From NCBI GenBank assembly GCA_903918755.1, contig CAIXFN010000005.1, positions 105,956 through 169,955 on the forward strand: a stretch of 64,000 nt of DNA. Direction: 5' to 3'. The stretch comes from an uncultured Pedosphaera sp. (GTDB taxonomy: Bacteria; Verrucomicrobiota; Verrucomicrobiia; Limisphaerales; Pedosphaeraceae). The translations under genes were made by a program, and so were the position numbers. A model generated the notes under the pieces. The model ran no database searches. It was not told where the DNA came from and was given only the letters and a program-made list of their open reading frames with translations. Of this stretch, positions 34,765 to 43,800 are shown piece by piece (the first letter of the stretch is position 1; every line of letters starts with the position of its first letter).

Positions 34765-35805
34765 TCATCGCTTTTCCATCCCGGCCGTGTATTCCCCCCG
34801 TCGGGCAGCCCGATTGCACCGCGCGCGATGCAGCAATGCCGCCTGCGCGGCGCCCACATTGATCTCCCAACCCCGCCAAATCTCCAACGCCGGCTGCTGA
34901 ATGGCGCGGGCAAAGGAAAAGGACAGCGCCCAAGGTAGGTGCCCTTTGAAGCGAACATTCATTAGGTTTAGCCGGGCCGAAGCCAGCTCACTGGGTTGCC
35001 CGCCCGACAGAAACGCAATCCCCGGAACCGCAGCGGGGACGGTTCGCCAGAGACTTTTCACCGTGGTGTTGGCCACCTCATCCGGGGTTGCCGAAGTGGG
35101 ACAAGTCAATCCGGGCAGGACCATGTTGGGCTTGAGAATCATGCCCTCCAGCAGCACGCGCTGGCAGTTGAGTTGGATGAAAACGTTGCGCAGAACTTCC
35201 TCCGTGACCTTCCGGCACTGTTCCAGCGTGTGATCACCATCCATGAGGACTTCTGGTTCCACGATCGGAACCAGGCCGGACTCCTGGCACAACGCGGCAT
35301 AGCGGGCCAGCGCGTGCGCGTTCGCCTCCAGGCCGCTCCGGCTGGGAATATCTTCGCCGATGGCAATCACCGCGCGCCATTTCGCAAAGCGCGCTCCCAT
35401 CTGAAAGTATTCCTGGAGCCTTTCGCGCAAACCATCCAAACCTTCGGTGATCTTTTCCCCCGGATGAGCGGCCAGGTCCTTTGCCCCGGCATCCACTTTG
35501 ATCCCGGAAATGATGCACGCATCCGTGAGCACTTTTAGAAAGAGCGTGCCATCCTTTTTCTGCTGGCGGATGGTTTCGTCACAGAGAATCGCGCCGCTGA
35601 TGCATTCACCGAGCCCGGGCGTGGTCACGATCAACTCCCGGTACGCCCGCCGGGACTCCACCGTCTGGGGTATGTTCAGTTTGGCAAATCGTGCGTTACA
35701 GGTGGGAGTGCTTTCATCCATCGCCAACAACCCTTTGCCGGCGGCGACCAGTTTGTTGGCGGTATCGGTGAGTATTTGCGGGTTCATAAAGGCATTGTCT
35801 GCCAT
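34765..35805 (-). CDS. Class I fructose-bisphosphate aldolase
   Basis: A 346-residue cytoplasmic glycolytic enzyme of the classical Schiff-base type. KGLLAMDESTPTCNARF opens the fold, FAKWRAVIAIG and IVEPEVLMDG follow, GMILKPNMVLPG holds the Schiff-base Lys, and IAFLSGGQPSELAS closes the barrel. The C-terminal tail is short (GEYTAGMEKR) relative to animal enzymes. Start at ATG 35805, six bases after AGGA; ATG 35787 lacks a ribosome-binding site. It ends 16 bases before the adaptor gene, so the exporter may be co-transcribed. Confidence 0.92.
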   Translation of the reverse strand: MADNAFMNPQILTDTANKLVAAGKGLLAMDESTPTCNARFAKLNIPQTVESRRAYRELIVTTPGLGECISGAILCDETIRQQKKDGTLFLKVLTDACIISGIKVDAGAKDLAAHPGEKITEGLDGLRERLQEYFQMGARFAKWRAVIAIGEDIPSRSGLEANAHALARYAALCQESGLVPIVEPEVLMDGDHTLEQCRKVTEEVLRNVFIQLNCQRVLLEGMILKPNMVLPGLTCPTSATPDEVANTTVKSLWRTVPAAVPGIAFLSGGQPSELASARLNLMNVRFKGHLPWALSFSFARAIQQPALEIWRGWEINVGAAQAALLHRARCNRAARRGEYTAGMEKR

Positions 35806-36303
35806 GCAAATCCTATCGCCCCGCGACCGAAAACTGAACGGGGGGAACTCCCCCCACATTCAAAGTGAAGCCCCCCCGACAATCACCGCAAGCGGGCTTA
35901 CTTCTACTCATAAGCCCTACTAACGGCGCCCTAAAGCAAACTGTCCCCCGGTCCCGTTTCCGGCTTCCCTCAAACCCGACCTGTTCCATCGCCCTCTTCC
36001 CTGGAAGGCGAGGACATTCTTCCCGGATTCGTGGTGCCGGTCGGCGATCCTTTCAAAAGCTGAGACTGGTGAGTTCATTTGCCATTCCCCGATCCCGCCA
36101 CATCTTTTACCCGAGACTTTAGCCCCGCCGGGCTGTCGCCCTCATCCTCAACCTCACGAAGTTGTGCCCTCTAGCCCGGGGGTGGCACGAGGCACAAATA
36201 CCCACCCCGGTCGAATGACCAGAACTTCTGCTGGGTCAGGCTCCGTTTCGGGTGCCGTTTCGGGTTGCCGCCTCCGTAAGACAGTGCTACGGTGTCGGGG
36301 TCA
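35806..36303. other. Divergent spacer with hairpins and a 12-bp tandem repeat
   Basis: A 498-base non-coding gap between aldolase and the YdjY gene. It contains the palindrome GGGGGGAACTCCCCCC (35840-35855) in the aldolase leader, a 9-bp stem CCGGGGGTGG/CCACCCCGG (36176-36210), a tandem 12-mer CCGTTTCGGGTG/CCGTTTCGGGTT (36243-36266), and a weak promoter-like TTGCCG-17-TACGGT (36265-36293) before ATG 36304. The 14-mer GCAAACTGTCCCCC at 35936 also occurs at 29278. No convincing gene. Confidence 0.6.
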
Positions 36304-37107
36304 ATGACCCACCTATTGCAACGAGGTTGTTTCGCCGTCAGCACGATTGCGATTCTGGTACTAATCCGTTCATCAAGTTACGGCGCGGCCACTCCCGTCC
36401 TTGGCGATCCGGACCCGTTGGCATCGATTGACCCACAAATCAGGCGCGTCACCCCGCATGTGTTTGCCATCGGCGCGGTGAGTCTCGACCAGGAACAACG
36501 CACCGTGAGCTTTCCTGTGTCCATCAACCAGCGCACCGGCATTGTCGAATACGCGGTCGTCACCACGGCGGGCAAGACTCACGAAAGTGTTTTCCGTACC
36601 GTGGCACAACCGGTGCACATTCACATCGCCATGCTGCTCCTCGGCGTCAAACCCGCGAGCACAAATTCCTTCCCGGCCGATCTATCCGTCCCCCCGCCCG
36701 GTGAAGCCGTGTCCCTGGAAGTTTCCTGGCCCGCTGGCAACCGCGAAGTGCGCCACCCTTTGGAAGAGTTCATCGTCACCGGCAACAACCAACATCCTTT
36801 GCCCCCCGGCCCATGGATTTACAACGGCTCCTACCTGGCGCGCAGAAACTTCATGGCCCAGCGGGATGGCTCCATTGTCTCCGTTCATATTGATCCGGAT
36901 GCCCTGGTCAATAATCCACGATCCGGTCGTGATCATGACGACCTGCACGAGGTGAATTCCCAAATCCTGCCGCCCGATGGCCTGCCGCTGGAAATCACGC
37001 TGCGGCTCTCCGCGGATCGCCCGCCAACCGCTGCCAGTCCGACCAACGCGTTGGCGAAACCCAACCCGAGTAACCCGGCAGATCCGCCTCCGCTAAAACC
37101 CCACTAA
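36304..37107 (+). CDS. Secreted YdjY-domain protein
   Basis: A 267-residue exported protein (signal segment FAVSTIAILVLIRSSSYGAA). The central region (RTVSFPVSINQRTGIVEYAVVTTAGKTHES with a later HIAMLLLGVKPAS) matches the YdjY domain of planctomycete/verrucomicrobial secreted proteins, whose role is unknown. The C-terminal 45 residues are Pro/Asn-rich. Eleven bases before the toroid gene, so co-transcribed. Start ATG 36304 preferred over GTG 36292. Confidence 0.82.
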   Translation: MTHLLQRGCFAVSTIAILVLIRSSSYGAATPVLGDPDPLASIDPQIRRVTPHVFAIGAVSLDQEQRTVSFPVSINQRTGIVEYAVVTTAGKTHESVFRTVAQPVHIHIAMLLLGVKPASTNSFPADLSVPPPGEAVSLEVSWPAGNREVRHPLEEFIVTGNNQHPLPPGPWIYNGSYLARRNFMAQRDGSIVSVHIDPDALVNNPRSGRDHDDLHEVNSQILPPDGLPLEITLRLSADRPPTAASPTNALAKPNPSNPADPPPLKPH

Positions 37108-37118
37108 ACCTCCATCCG

Positions 37119-38309
37119 ATGAAATTCGTCTCCCCGATTCCATTCCGGATCGCCGTCGCGCAGATTGTCCTGCTTTTCCTGGCGGCAACCTCCTCGCAGG
37201 GCGCAGAGCAGGCGGCTTTTGTGGCCGCCCAGCCCGATGCTTCCTTCCGCCACGAACTGGAACACTCGATTGACCTGGGTCTGGCCTGGCTGCGCGCCAA
37301 TCAGAATACCAACGGCTGGTGGTCGACACCCGACGACCCGGCCGTAACCGCTCTGGCACTCGCCGCGGTTCTCGCGGAACCTTCGGGACGTTTTCGCACC
37401 AATTCACCCGCCGACATCAAGCAGGGGTTTCACTATCTGCTGGCGTGCGTTCAGCCGGACGGCAGCATCCAGCGCGGTAAACTTGCCAACTACAACACCG
37501 CACTGAGCATGACGGTATTGGCGCTTTCCGGCGACCCGTCCTACAATGAAATACTGCGCCGTGGTCGCGCCTTCCTGATCGGTTCGCAGATCGATCTCGA
37601 TGAGGCGGGCAAACCTGCATCCCGCTTCGCCGGAGGCATGGGTTACGGCGACAAGGTGCGCCAATCCGATCTGGTCAATACCCTCACTGCGCTGGAAGCC
37701 TTGCGGGCCACGGAGTTTCTCGTCCGGGACAACAGCGCGGCCAAAGGCCGGGAGCTGAACTGGAACGCCGCCATTCAATTCATTCAAAATTGTCAGAACC
37801 TGCCGCGCTTCAATACCCAGTCCTGGGTTTCCGCCAAGAGCAAAGATCTGGGCGGATTTGTTTATACTCCGGGCGAGAGCAAGGCGGGCGGCGAGACCAA
37901 CAGCGATACCGGCCGCGTGGCGCTTCGTTCCTATGGGAGCATCAGTTATGCCGGTCTCCTCAGTTACATTTACGCCGACGTCAAGGGCGACGATCCCCGC
38001 GTCCGCGGCGTGCTGGATTGGCTTCGCAGCAATTACACGCTCGAGGAGAATCCCGGGATGGGCGAGCAGGGTTTGTATTACTATTTCCATCTGATGACCA
38101 AAGGGCTGGACGCGGCGGGCGTTGACCAGATCGAGTTGAAAGACGGCCGCCGGATCAACTGGCGTCGGGAAGTGGCGATGCACCTCCTCGATTTGCAACA
38201 GCGCGATGGTTCATGGGTCAACCGCAGCAACCGCTGGTGGGAAAAAGATCCCGCTCTCGTGACGGCCTACTCCCTCCTGACGTTGGAAATTCTTTGGCGC
38301 AAAATCTGA
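37119..38309 (+). CDS. Secreted terpene-cyclase-like alpha/alpha toroid protein
   Basis: A 396-residue exported protein (signal peptide to about residue 28, SSQGA). Repeated 'Q--DG-W' helices mark an alpha/alpha toroid of the prenyltransferase / squalene-hopene-cyclase / complement-C3-like superfamily: LAWLRANQNTNGWW, YLLACVQPDGSIQRG, and LLDLQQRDGSWVNRSNRWW followed by TAYSLLTLEIL. The cyclase catalytic DxDD is absent, and an exported protein would not meet squalene in the cytoplasmic leaflet, so a binding or protease-inhibitor-like role is more likely. The giant protein encoded 2.5 kb downstream contains a domain of the same fold. Confidence 0.85.
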   Translation: MKFVSPIPFRIAVAQIVLLFLAATSSQGAEQAAFVAAQPDASFRHELEHSIDLGLAWLRANQNTNGWWSTPDDPAVTALALAAVLAEPSGRFRTNSPADIKQGFHYLLACVQPDGSIQRGKLANYNTALSMTVLALSGDPSYNEILRRGRAFLIGSQIDLDEAGKPASRFAGGMGYGDKVRQSDLVNTLTALEALRATEFLVRDNSAAKGRELNWNAAIQFIQNCQNLPRFNTQSWVSAKSKDLGGFVYTPGESKAGGETNSDTGRVALRSYGSISYAGLLSYIYADVKGDDPRVRGVLDWLRSNYTLEENPGMGEQGLYYYFHLMTKGLDAAGVDQIELKDGRRINWRREVAMHLLDLQQRDGSWVNRSNRWWEKDPALVTAYSLLTLEILWRKI

Positions 38310-38414
38310 ACCGCGACACGGCGGTCCCTGGTGACTTTCGGCGGGCTAGGTTCGTGGCGGTTATCTGGCAATGGCTATGGCATCCTAATCATAAATATTC
38401 CCTGCCATTTTATT

Positions 38415-38443
38415 TGACCTTCGTGTGGTGTTTTGTTAAGAAT
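38415..38443 (+). promoter_or_regulatory. Candidate sigma-70-type promoter for the outer-membrane barrel gene
   Basis: TTGACC, exactly 17 bases, TAAGAA in the AT-richest part of the neighbourhood. The expected transcription start (about 38450) coincides with the GTG start at 38451, implying a leaderless message or a later translation start. Confidence 0.42.
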
Positions 38444-38450
38444 GCATTAG

Positions 38451-39620
38451 GTGTTCCATAAGAAAACAATCGTCGGCGGTTCGGCCTGGCGTTGGGCTGC
38501 AATCATCGGCATATCATGGGCGCACTCGGAGGTTTCCGCGCAAGATTTCTGGTTTGAGGGCGGGCCGATCGCGCGTGGCGGATTCCAGGTCAGGGTAGCG
38601 GGCAGTTCTTATGCTCAAACCTTCGGTTTGCATTCCGCGCCGGCCCCTTTGGCCTCGCCCGCAGGTGTCGGCAGCCCCACCGCCTATTCTGACCGGCTCT
38701 ACAACGACGGTTATGTAAAACTTGACGCCGGGACGCTCAACCCGAACGCCATTGGCGGTCCGGGTAACACCTGGAACTGGGCTTACAACAACAGCGGCCA
38801 GTTCAACAGCGGGGCGAATACCCTTGCTTTCCACCAACCAGGGGATCCCGGCTATACGACTTTGCGGAACGACCCCGTCACGGGGCAGGCCGAAGCGACG
38901 GCGCCGGGCCTGCAACTTCTGATGGGCTGGAATTGGGTTAAGAATGAAGTGTGGCGAGTGGATTTCGCGATAGGTTTTCAGGGCGTCTGGGGGGCAACGT
39001 CACGCCTTGGCGCGACTTCCTACCTGGAGCGTAAGAGCCGGTTGGACGTTACGGATGTATACGATGTCGCGAGCACGGTAGATCCGGTGACCGGTTTCCC
39101 CCTTCCCCAAACCGCTCCCAGTGGCTACCAGGGCAGCTATGGCAATCCCGGTCCCGCGTTTTCCAACACGCCTTCCTCACGTTCCACTCAACGAACCGAT
39201 CTCTCCACCGCCGCAAACCAGATGAATTTCCGTTTTGACACGGATCTTTACGAAATCACGCTTGGCCCGCGGATCACCTGGGAAGCCACTTCCAAAATTC
39301 ATCTCAACCTCACGCCCAAGCTCGGTGTGAGCTATATTTCCATGACCGCCGATCGCACGGAAGTCCTCACGGAAACGGCTACCGGCGGTGGGACCTCCAC
39401 CCTCGGCACTTGGCATGATCACCGCACCGCGGGGGTCTGGCGTTTCACCACCGGCCTCACGGCGGGCGCGGATGTGGATCTTGGGAAGGGTTATTACGCC
39501 GGCATCTTCGGCGGCTACCAGTGGACGGTGGATGACGTCCGCATCGCCATCGGACCGAACACGGCCTCCCTGAATCCCAGCGGTTTCGTGGCCGGGTTGG
39601 TTTTGGGCCGGCGGTTCTGA
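38451..39620 (+). CDS. Outer-membrane beta-barrel protein
   Basis: A 389-residue exported protein. A signal sequence (AWRWAAIIGISWAHSEVSA) is followed by alternating amphipathic strands (LQLLMGWNWVKNEVWRVDFA, DLYEITLGPRITWEATSKI, FTTGLTAGADVDLGKGYYAG) and a C-terminal strand ending FVAGLVLGRRF, the terminal Phe used by the BAM machinery. Loops of Ser/Pro/Thr-rich sequence lie at about 220-250. Start at GTG 38451. It could anchor or export the neighbouring secreted proteins, but no specific porin or secretin family was recognised. Confidence 0.75.
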   Translation: MFHKKTIVGGSAWRWAAIIGISWAHSEVSAQDFWFEGGPIARGGFQVRVAGSSYAQTFGLHSAPAPLASPAGVGSPTAYSDRLYNDGYVKLDAGTLNPNAIGGPGNTWNWAYNNSGQFNSGANTLAFHQPGDPGYTTLRNDPVTGQAEATAPGLQLLMGWNWVKNEVWRVDFAIGFQGVWGATSRLGATSYLERKSRLDVTDVYDVASTVDPVTGFPLPQTAPSGYQGSYGNPGPAFSNTPSSRSTQRTDLSTAANQMNFRFDTDLYEITLGPRITWEATSKIHLNLTPKLGVSYISMTADRTEVLTETATGGGTSTLGTWHDHRTAGVWRFTTGLTAGADVDLGKGYYAGIFGGYQWTVDDVRIAIGPNTASLNPSGFVAGLVLGRRF

Positions 39621-39684
39621 TGCCTACGCCCGGCCGGCAAGGCGTGCGGGAATCGCGGAAACCAGGTTTCTTGGGAGTTTGGAT

Positions 39685-40794
39685 ATGAAACGAACAGCGC
39701 TGAAGCTCGGGTGTTGCGCCGCCTTTTTGTTGGCGGCGGAATTGTCGGCTATGATTGTCGGCCCCTTCGGACCCAAGGGCCAGGGTGGCAGCAAGAACGG
39801 TCAGACATTTCAGATCGGTTCGGGTGGCGTTGTCCATGAACTCGATGCCTTCCTGACAATCAATGGCGTGGACTTGAACGGCGGCCAGGTGGGCACCAGC
39901 GCCCCGTTGTCCAGCCAACCGCCGCCCCCCGGGTTGGCATATAGTTTTTCTTCCGCGCTTTCCAATGGCACGGACCTGGTGCTCACCTACCTTTTCGTGA
40001 ACCAATCCAGCGGCGGATTCACCAACGTGCGCTTCGCCGTTTTACTCGACGTGGATATCGACCAGGAAACCAACACCTTCTTCAACGAGTATGGTCGCGT
40101 GCTGGGCAACCCCGGCACGAACGCGAGTGATGCCGATCCCGACATGTGGCAAATTGGCGAACCGGGCTTCGCGGGCGGGACGTTGTTCAGCAATTTGTTC
40201 AAGGGGACCCTCAGTAATTCCAATTCCATCCCGCCAACCGCGCCCAACGATGTTGCCCTGTCGCTCGGCTTTTACCTCGGCACCCTCCAACCCGGCCAAT
40301 CCAACCAGATTCGCATCCTGATTTCTGAGGCCGGGAACCAGTTGGGCAACTTCGCGCTCCAACAACTTGATACGGACCCCCACTCCACCACCGTCATCAC
40401 GTTTTCCGGCCAGGCGCAAACCAATGAGCTCAACGCGGTATTTGGGGACTCATCTGGCTTGGCCAGCCTGGGGCTGACCTGGCGATTCAAGCCCTCCACC
40501 GGCAGTCTCATCGGCACCCTGACGATTACCAATCTCCCCGCCAGCGGAAAGACTTTCACCCCGCCGTTTCAACTGGGCTTCCCGGCCTCCACGAATTTTT
40601 GGTTTGCCCATCCGGCGGGCACCCTCGGCAATGGCGCGCAATACGTGGACCTCACTCCGGGCGTCACCGCCGTTACCGCCGGCGGAACAGTTTCCTCCGG
40701 TCAAATCGTGGTCGTGGATGGGATCGAGCTTTTCAGTCGTAACCGCAGCGCACCACCGCTCGGCTTGTTCCAGTTGTGGACCACCCAGCAATAA
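39685..40794 (+). CDS. Secreted protein of unknown function
   Basis: A 369-residue exported protein (signal peptide MKRTALKLGCCAAFLLAAELSA) behind GGGAG. The mature part is Asn/Thr/Gly-rich and predicted beta-rich, with paired segments such as LDVDIDQETNTFFNEYG and FYLGTLQPGQSNQIRI. No catalytic motif recognised. It lies between the barrel gene and the giant RHS gene, with 59 bases to the latter, so it may be a surface partner. Confidence 0.75.
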   Translation: MKRTALKLGCCAAFLLAAELSAMIVGPFGPKGQGGSKNGQTFQIGSGGVVHELDAFLTINGVDLNGGQVGTSAPLSSQPPPPGLAYSFSSALSNGTDLVLTYLFVNQSSGGFTNVRFAVLLDVDIDQETNTFFNEYGRVLGNPGTNASDADPDMWQIGEPGFAGGTLFSNLFKGTLSNSNSIPPTAPNDVALSLGFYLGTLQPGQSNQIRILISEAGNQLGNFALQQLDTDPHSTTVITFSGQAQTNELNAVFGDSSGLASLGLTWRFKPSTGSLIGTLTITNLPASGKTFTPPFQLGFPASTNFWFAHPAGTLGNGAQYVDLTPGVTAVTAGGTVSSGQIVVVDGIELFSRNRSAPPLGLFQLWTTQQ

Positions 40795-40841
40795 TGCCAA
40801 CGAGCGTCCATGATGCGACTGGCGCGCCCGCGAATTGAACT

Positions 40842-40847
40842 AAGGAG
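40842..40847 (+). promoter_or_regulatory. Strong Shine-Dalgarno site of the giant gene
   Basis: AAGGAG six bases before ATG 40854, one of the few textbook ribosome-binding sites in the window; it fixes the start of the giant protein. Confidence 0.7.
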
Positions 40848-40853
40848 ACGCCA

Positions 40854-43800
40854 ATGAAACGAAATTTCCTGGACGCGCACCCCAATCGGGTTGCCCCAAT
40901 CCGCCGGATCCTCACCGCCATCTTGCTCTTCCTGCTAGCCATTCAGACTGTCGTCCTCGCCGACTCGGCCGTGCGCTTGCAAATAGGCCTTCTGCCAGCG
41001 CCCGCAGGATTACCCGTCCCCCGCAAAGCCACCCCAGGCCATCCCGCGATCCAACTTCAGTTGCTGGGCGGGGTGACCAACGGCATTTACCGGGTTCAAT
41101 CCAGTACAAACCTCATCCAGTGGCGCACGATAATGGCCGTCAAATCGGGACCCATCCAGCCCCTGCCACTGGGCAACCTCCCAACGACTGGCGGAGCGAC
41201 TTTTTACCGCGCTTTGGGCGTCAGCGGGGTTGGCGACACGAACCCGCCAGCGTGGTCAAATGGCGTCGGGGGAACTTTCACCCTCACCTCCCCAACCTCG
41301 CTGCTGGTGAACTGGCGCGAAGCCACGGACGACACCGGGGTCGCGCAATACCGGCTCTACCTCAACGGCGCGCTCCTGGCCAACCTGCTCGGCAACGTCC
41401 TTTCCTATGAGCTCCCGATCAATCTGCGCCCGGGAACGGAACTGCGCATCCAGGCGGTTGACCCGTTTGACAACGCCACCGATTTGCTGCCATTGATCTT
41501 TCTGCCCGGCGAGAAGTTGCTCGCAGTGTCCGATGACTCCGGTCGGGTTTACACATCGTTCGTTCAAAGCGATGGCAATTTCAGTCCCTTCCAGCAAATT
41601 GCCAATTTTGGCGTGAATGACCGCGGCCTTGGCATAGGAGATTTCGATCGGGACGGCTGGAACGACCTCATTGCGGCTTACCCTTCCGGCAATACGCTCG
41701 TGCCCTTTTTCTACAAAGGCCAGGGCGACGGATCGTATGCCCCCGGGGTGGCGCTGCCCACGACGCCCGGGGCCAACGGCTATGCCATGGACGGGACCGT
41801 GGGCGATTTTGATGCAGACGGCAATTTGGATTTCGTGTTCAACGGCAACGACCGTTTCGCGATGTTCTATTGGGGCAACGGCGACGGCACGTTCACGGTG
41901 CAAGTCAAGGATTGGGGGGACGGAAATTACTATTATGGTCGCGGCATGGCGGCCGGCGATTTCAATGAAGACGGTCGCACCGACATCGCGCGCGCGACCT
42001 GTTGCAACGGTTACCTGAAAGTCCTTCTTTCGAACGGTGACCGGACGTTTATTGAAACCAATCTCGTGGCCACCGGTCTGGCCAACAACGACCCGTATGC
42101 GGTGGCGGCAGGTGACTTCGACGAGGACGGCCATTTGGATCTGATCGTCGCCGGCGGCAGCAGCGGTGACGTGTCCTTCCTCAAAGGCCTGGGTAACGGC
42201 AGCTTCACCAATATCACCGGTACCAGCGGTTTGTGGGCCAACCTGAACGTGAATACCTTTTCCGGGCTGGAAGCGTTCGATTACAACGGCGACGGCCACC
42301 TGGACCTGGTGATGACCACAGCCAACGGACAGGCTTTTTTCTGGGCCGGTCTCGGCAATGGAAAATTCAGCACCAATCGAGTAACCCTCAACACCGGCAT
42401 GAGTGGTTCGGAAGGAATCTCGGCCCCTCCCCGGCCGCCGCGCGTGGACGTGCAGATCACGCCGACGGATCCGGTCACGAATATCAACGGCACCATGACA
42501 TTTAGGGCCATGGGAACGGGGGTGACTCCGGGCGACACGTTTCTGTGGTCTTTCGGCGATTCCGACACCAACCGCTACGCCTGGACCTTCACCAACGGCA
42601 TGGCCAGCATGGGCCAGTCGATCACGCACACCTTCACCAAGGAAGGTCGTTTCCTCACGCGCCTCCTGCACACGGACCATAACGGCATCCTCAGCAGTCG
42701 CGGAACCTGGGCCACGGTTCAGGCGAATCCGCCCATTTCGCAACCTGGCGGACCCTACGCTTTCGGAGAGTTGGCCGCCACCCAGGCCGTGTGGTATGCG
42801 AGCCTCGATGGCTCGGCTTCCACCGATGACTTTGGCATCGTGAAATACATCTGGTCGTTTGGAGACGGCACCAGCGCAACCAACGGCCCGATCATTACGC
42901 ACGGCTGGAGCGGACCCGGCGTTTGGAATGTTGGGCTCACGGTGGTGGACGCCTCGGGGCTCGCCGGCTCCAACCACACCACGATTACCTTCACGCCCGG
43001 CGCCCCTCCCGTCGCCGCGATCAGCGGCCCGGTTGTCGTGGACGAAACTGCCGCCGTCAACGGCGCCTGGACGGCGGCTTTCTCCGCCACGAATTCCTCC
43101 GATGACGTGGCCATCTGGAAGTACGAATGGAATTTCGGCGATGGCCAGACCGCCAGCGGGCCGAACGTCACCACGGCCTACCATGCGATCGGTACTTACA
43201 ATGTCAAGCTGACCGTAACGGATAACGCCAACCAGACAAACACCACGTCGCACTCGATTACGGTGAAGGCCAACAACCTGCCCGTCGCGGCCATTAGCGG
43301 CCCCCGCCTCCTCAGCGAAGCGGTGGCCACGAACGGGCAGTGGTTCGGGGTTTTCAGCGGCACAAACTCCACGGACGATCGCGGCATTTATCGTTACGAT
43401 TGGAATTTTGGTGATGGCACCACGGGCTCGGGGGCCACCGTGACGCACAACTATGCGGGCGTCGGCATTTACCCGCTCGTGCTCACGGTCACGGATTTTG
43501 GGAACCAGACGGCGGCCACGACTCAAAACGTGGTGGTTATAGCAGGAGATCCCCCGGTGGCCCGGATCACGGCGGACACGCTGACGCCGGAAGGGTCGCA
43601 ACCGGTTAATCTGAGTGGGATCAATTCCACGGATGACCACGGTATCCTGGATTATAAATGGCTGTTGCCGCCACAATTGCTTACCTTTGATGGTATCGCG
43701 CTGGACGGCAACCGGTGGAAAGTGGCCAACACCGTGCAGAACGACAAACTGAATACCACGGGTCAAGGCGGCTGGGGCAGCGCCTATTTCTTTTCGAGCG

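Noticed and set aside
35865..36122. 85-residue open frame upstream of the YdjY gene
   Set aside because: Low-complexity composition and no conserved pattern; lies in a hairpin-rich spacer.
37119..38309. Squalene-hopene cyclase
   Set aside because: Secreted, shorter than cyclases and lacks DxDD; only the toroid fold is shared.
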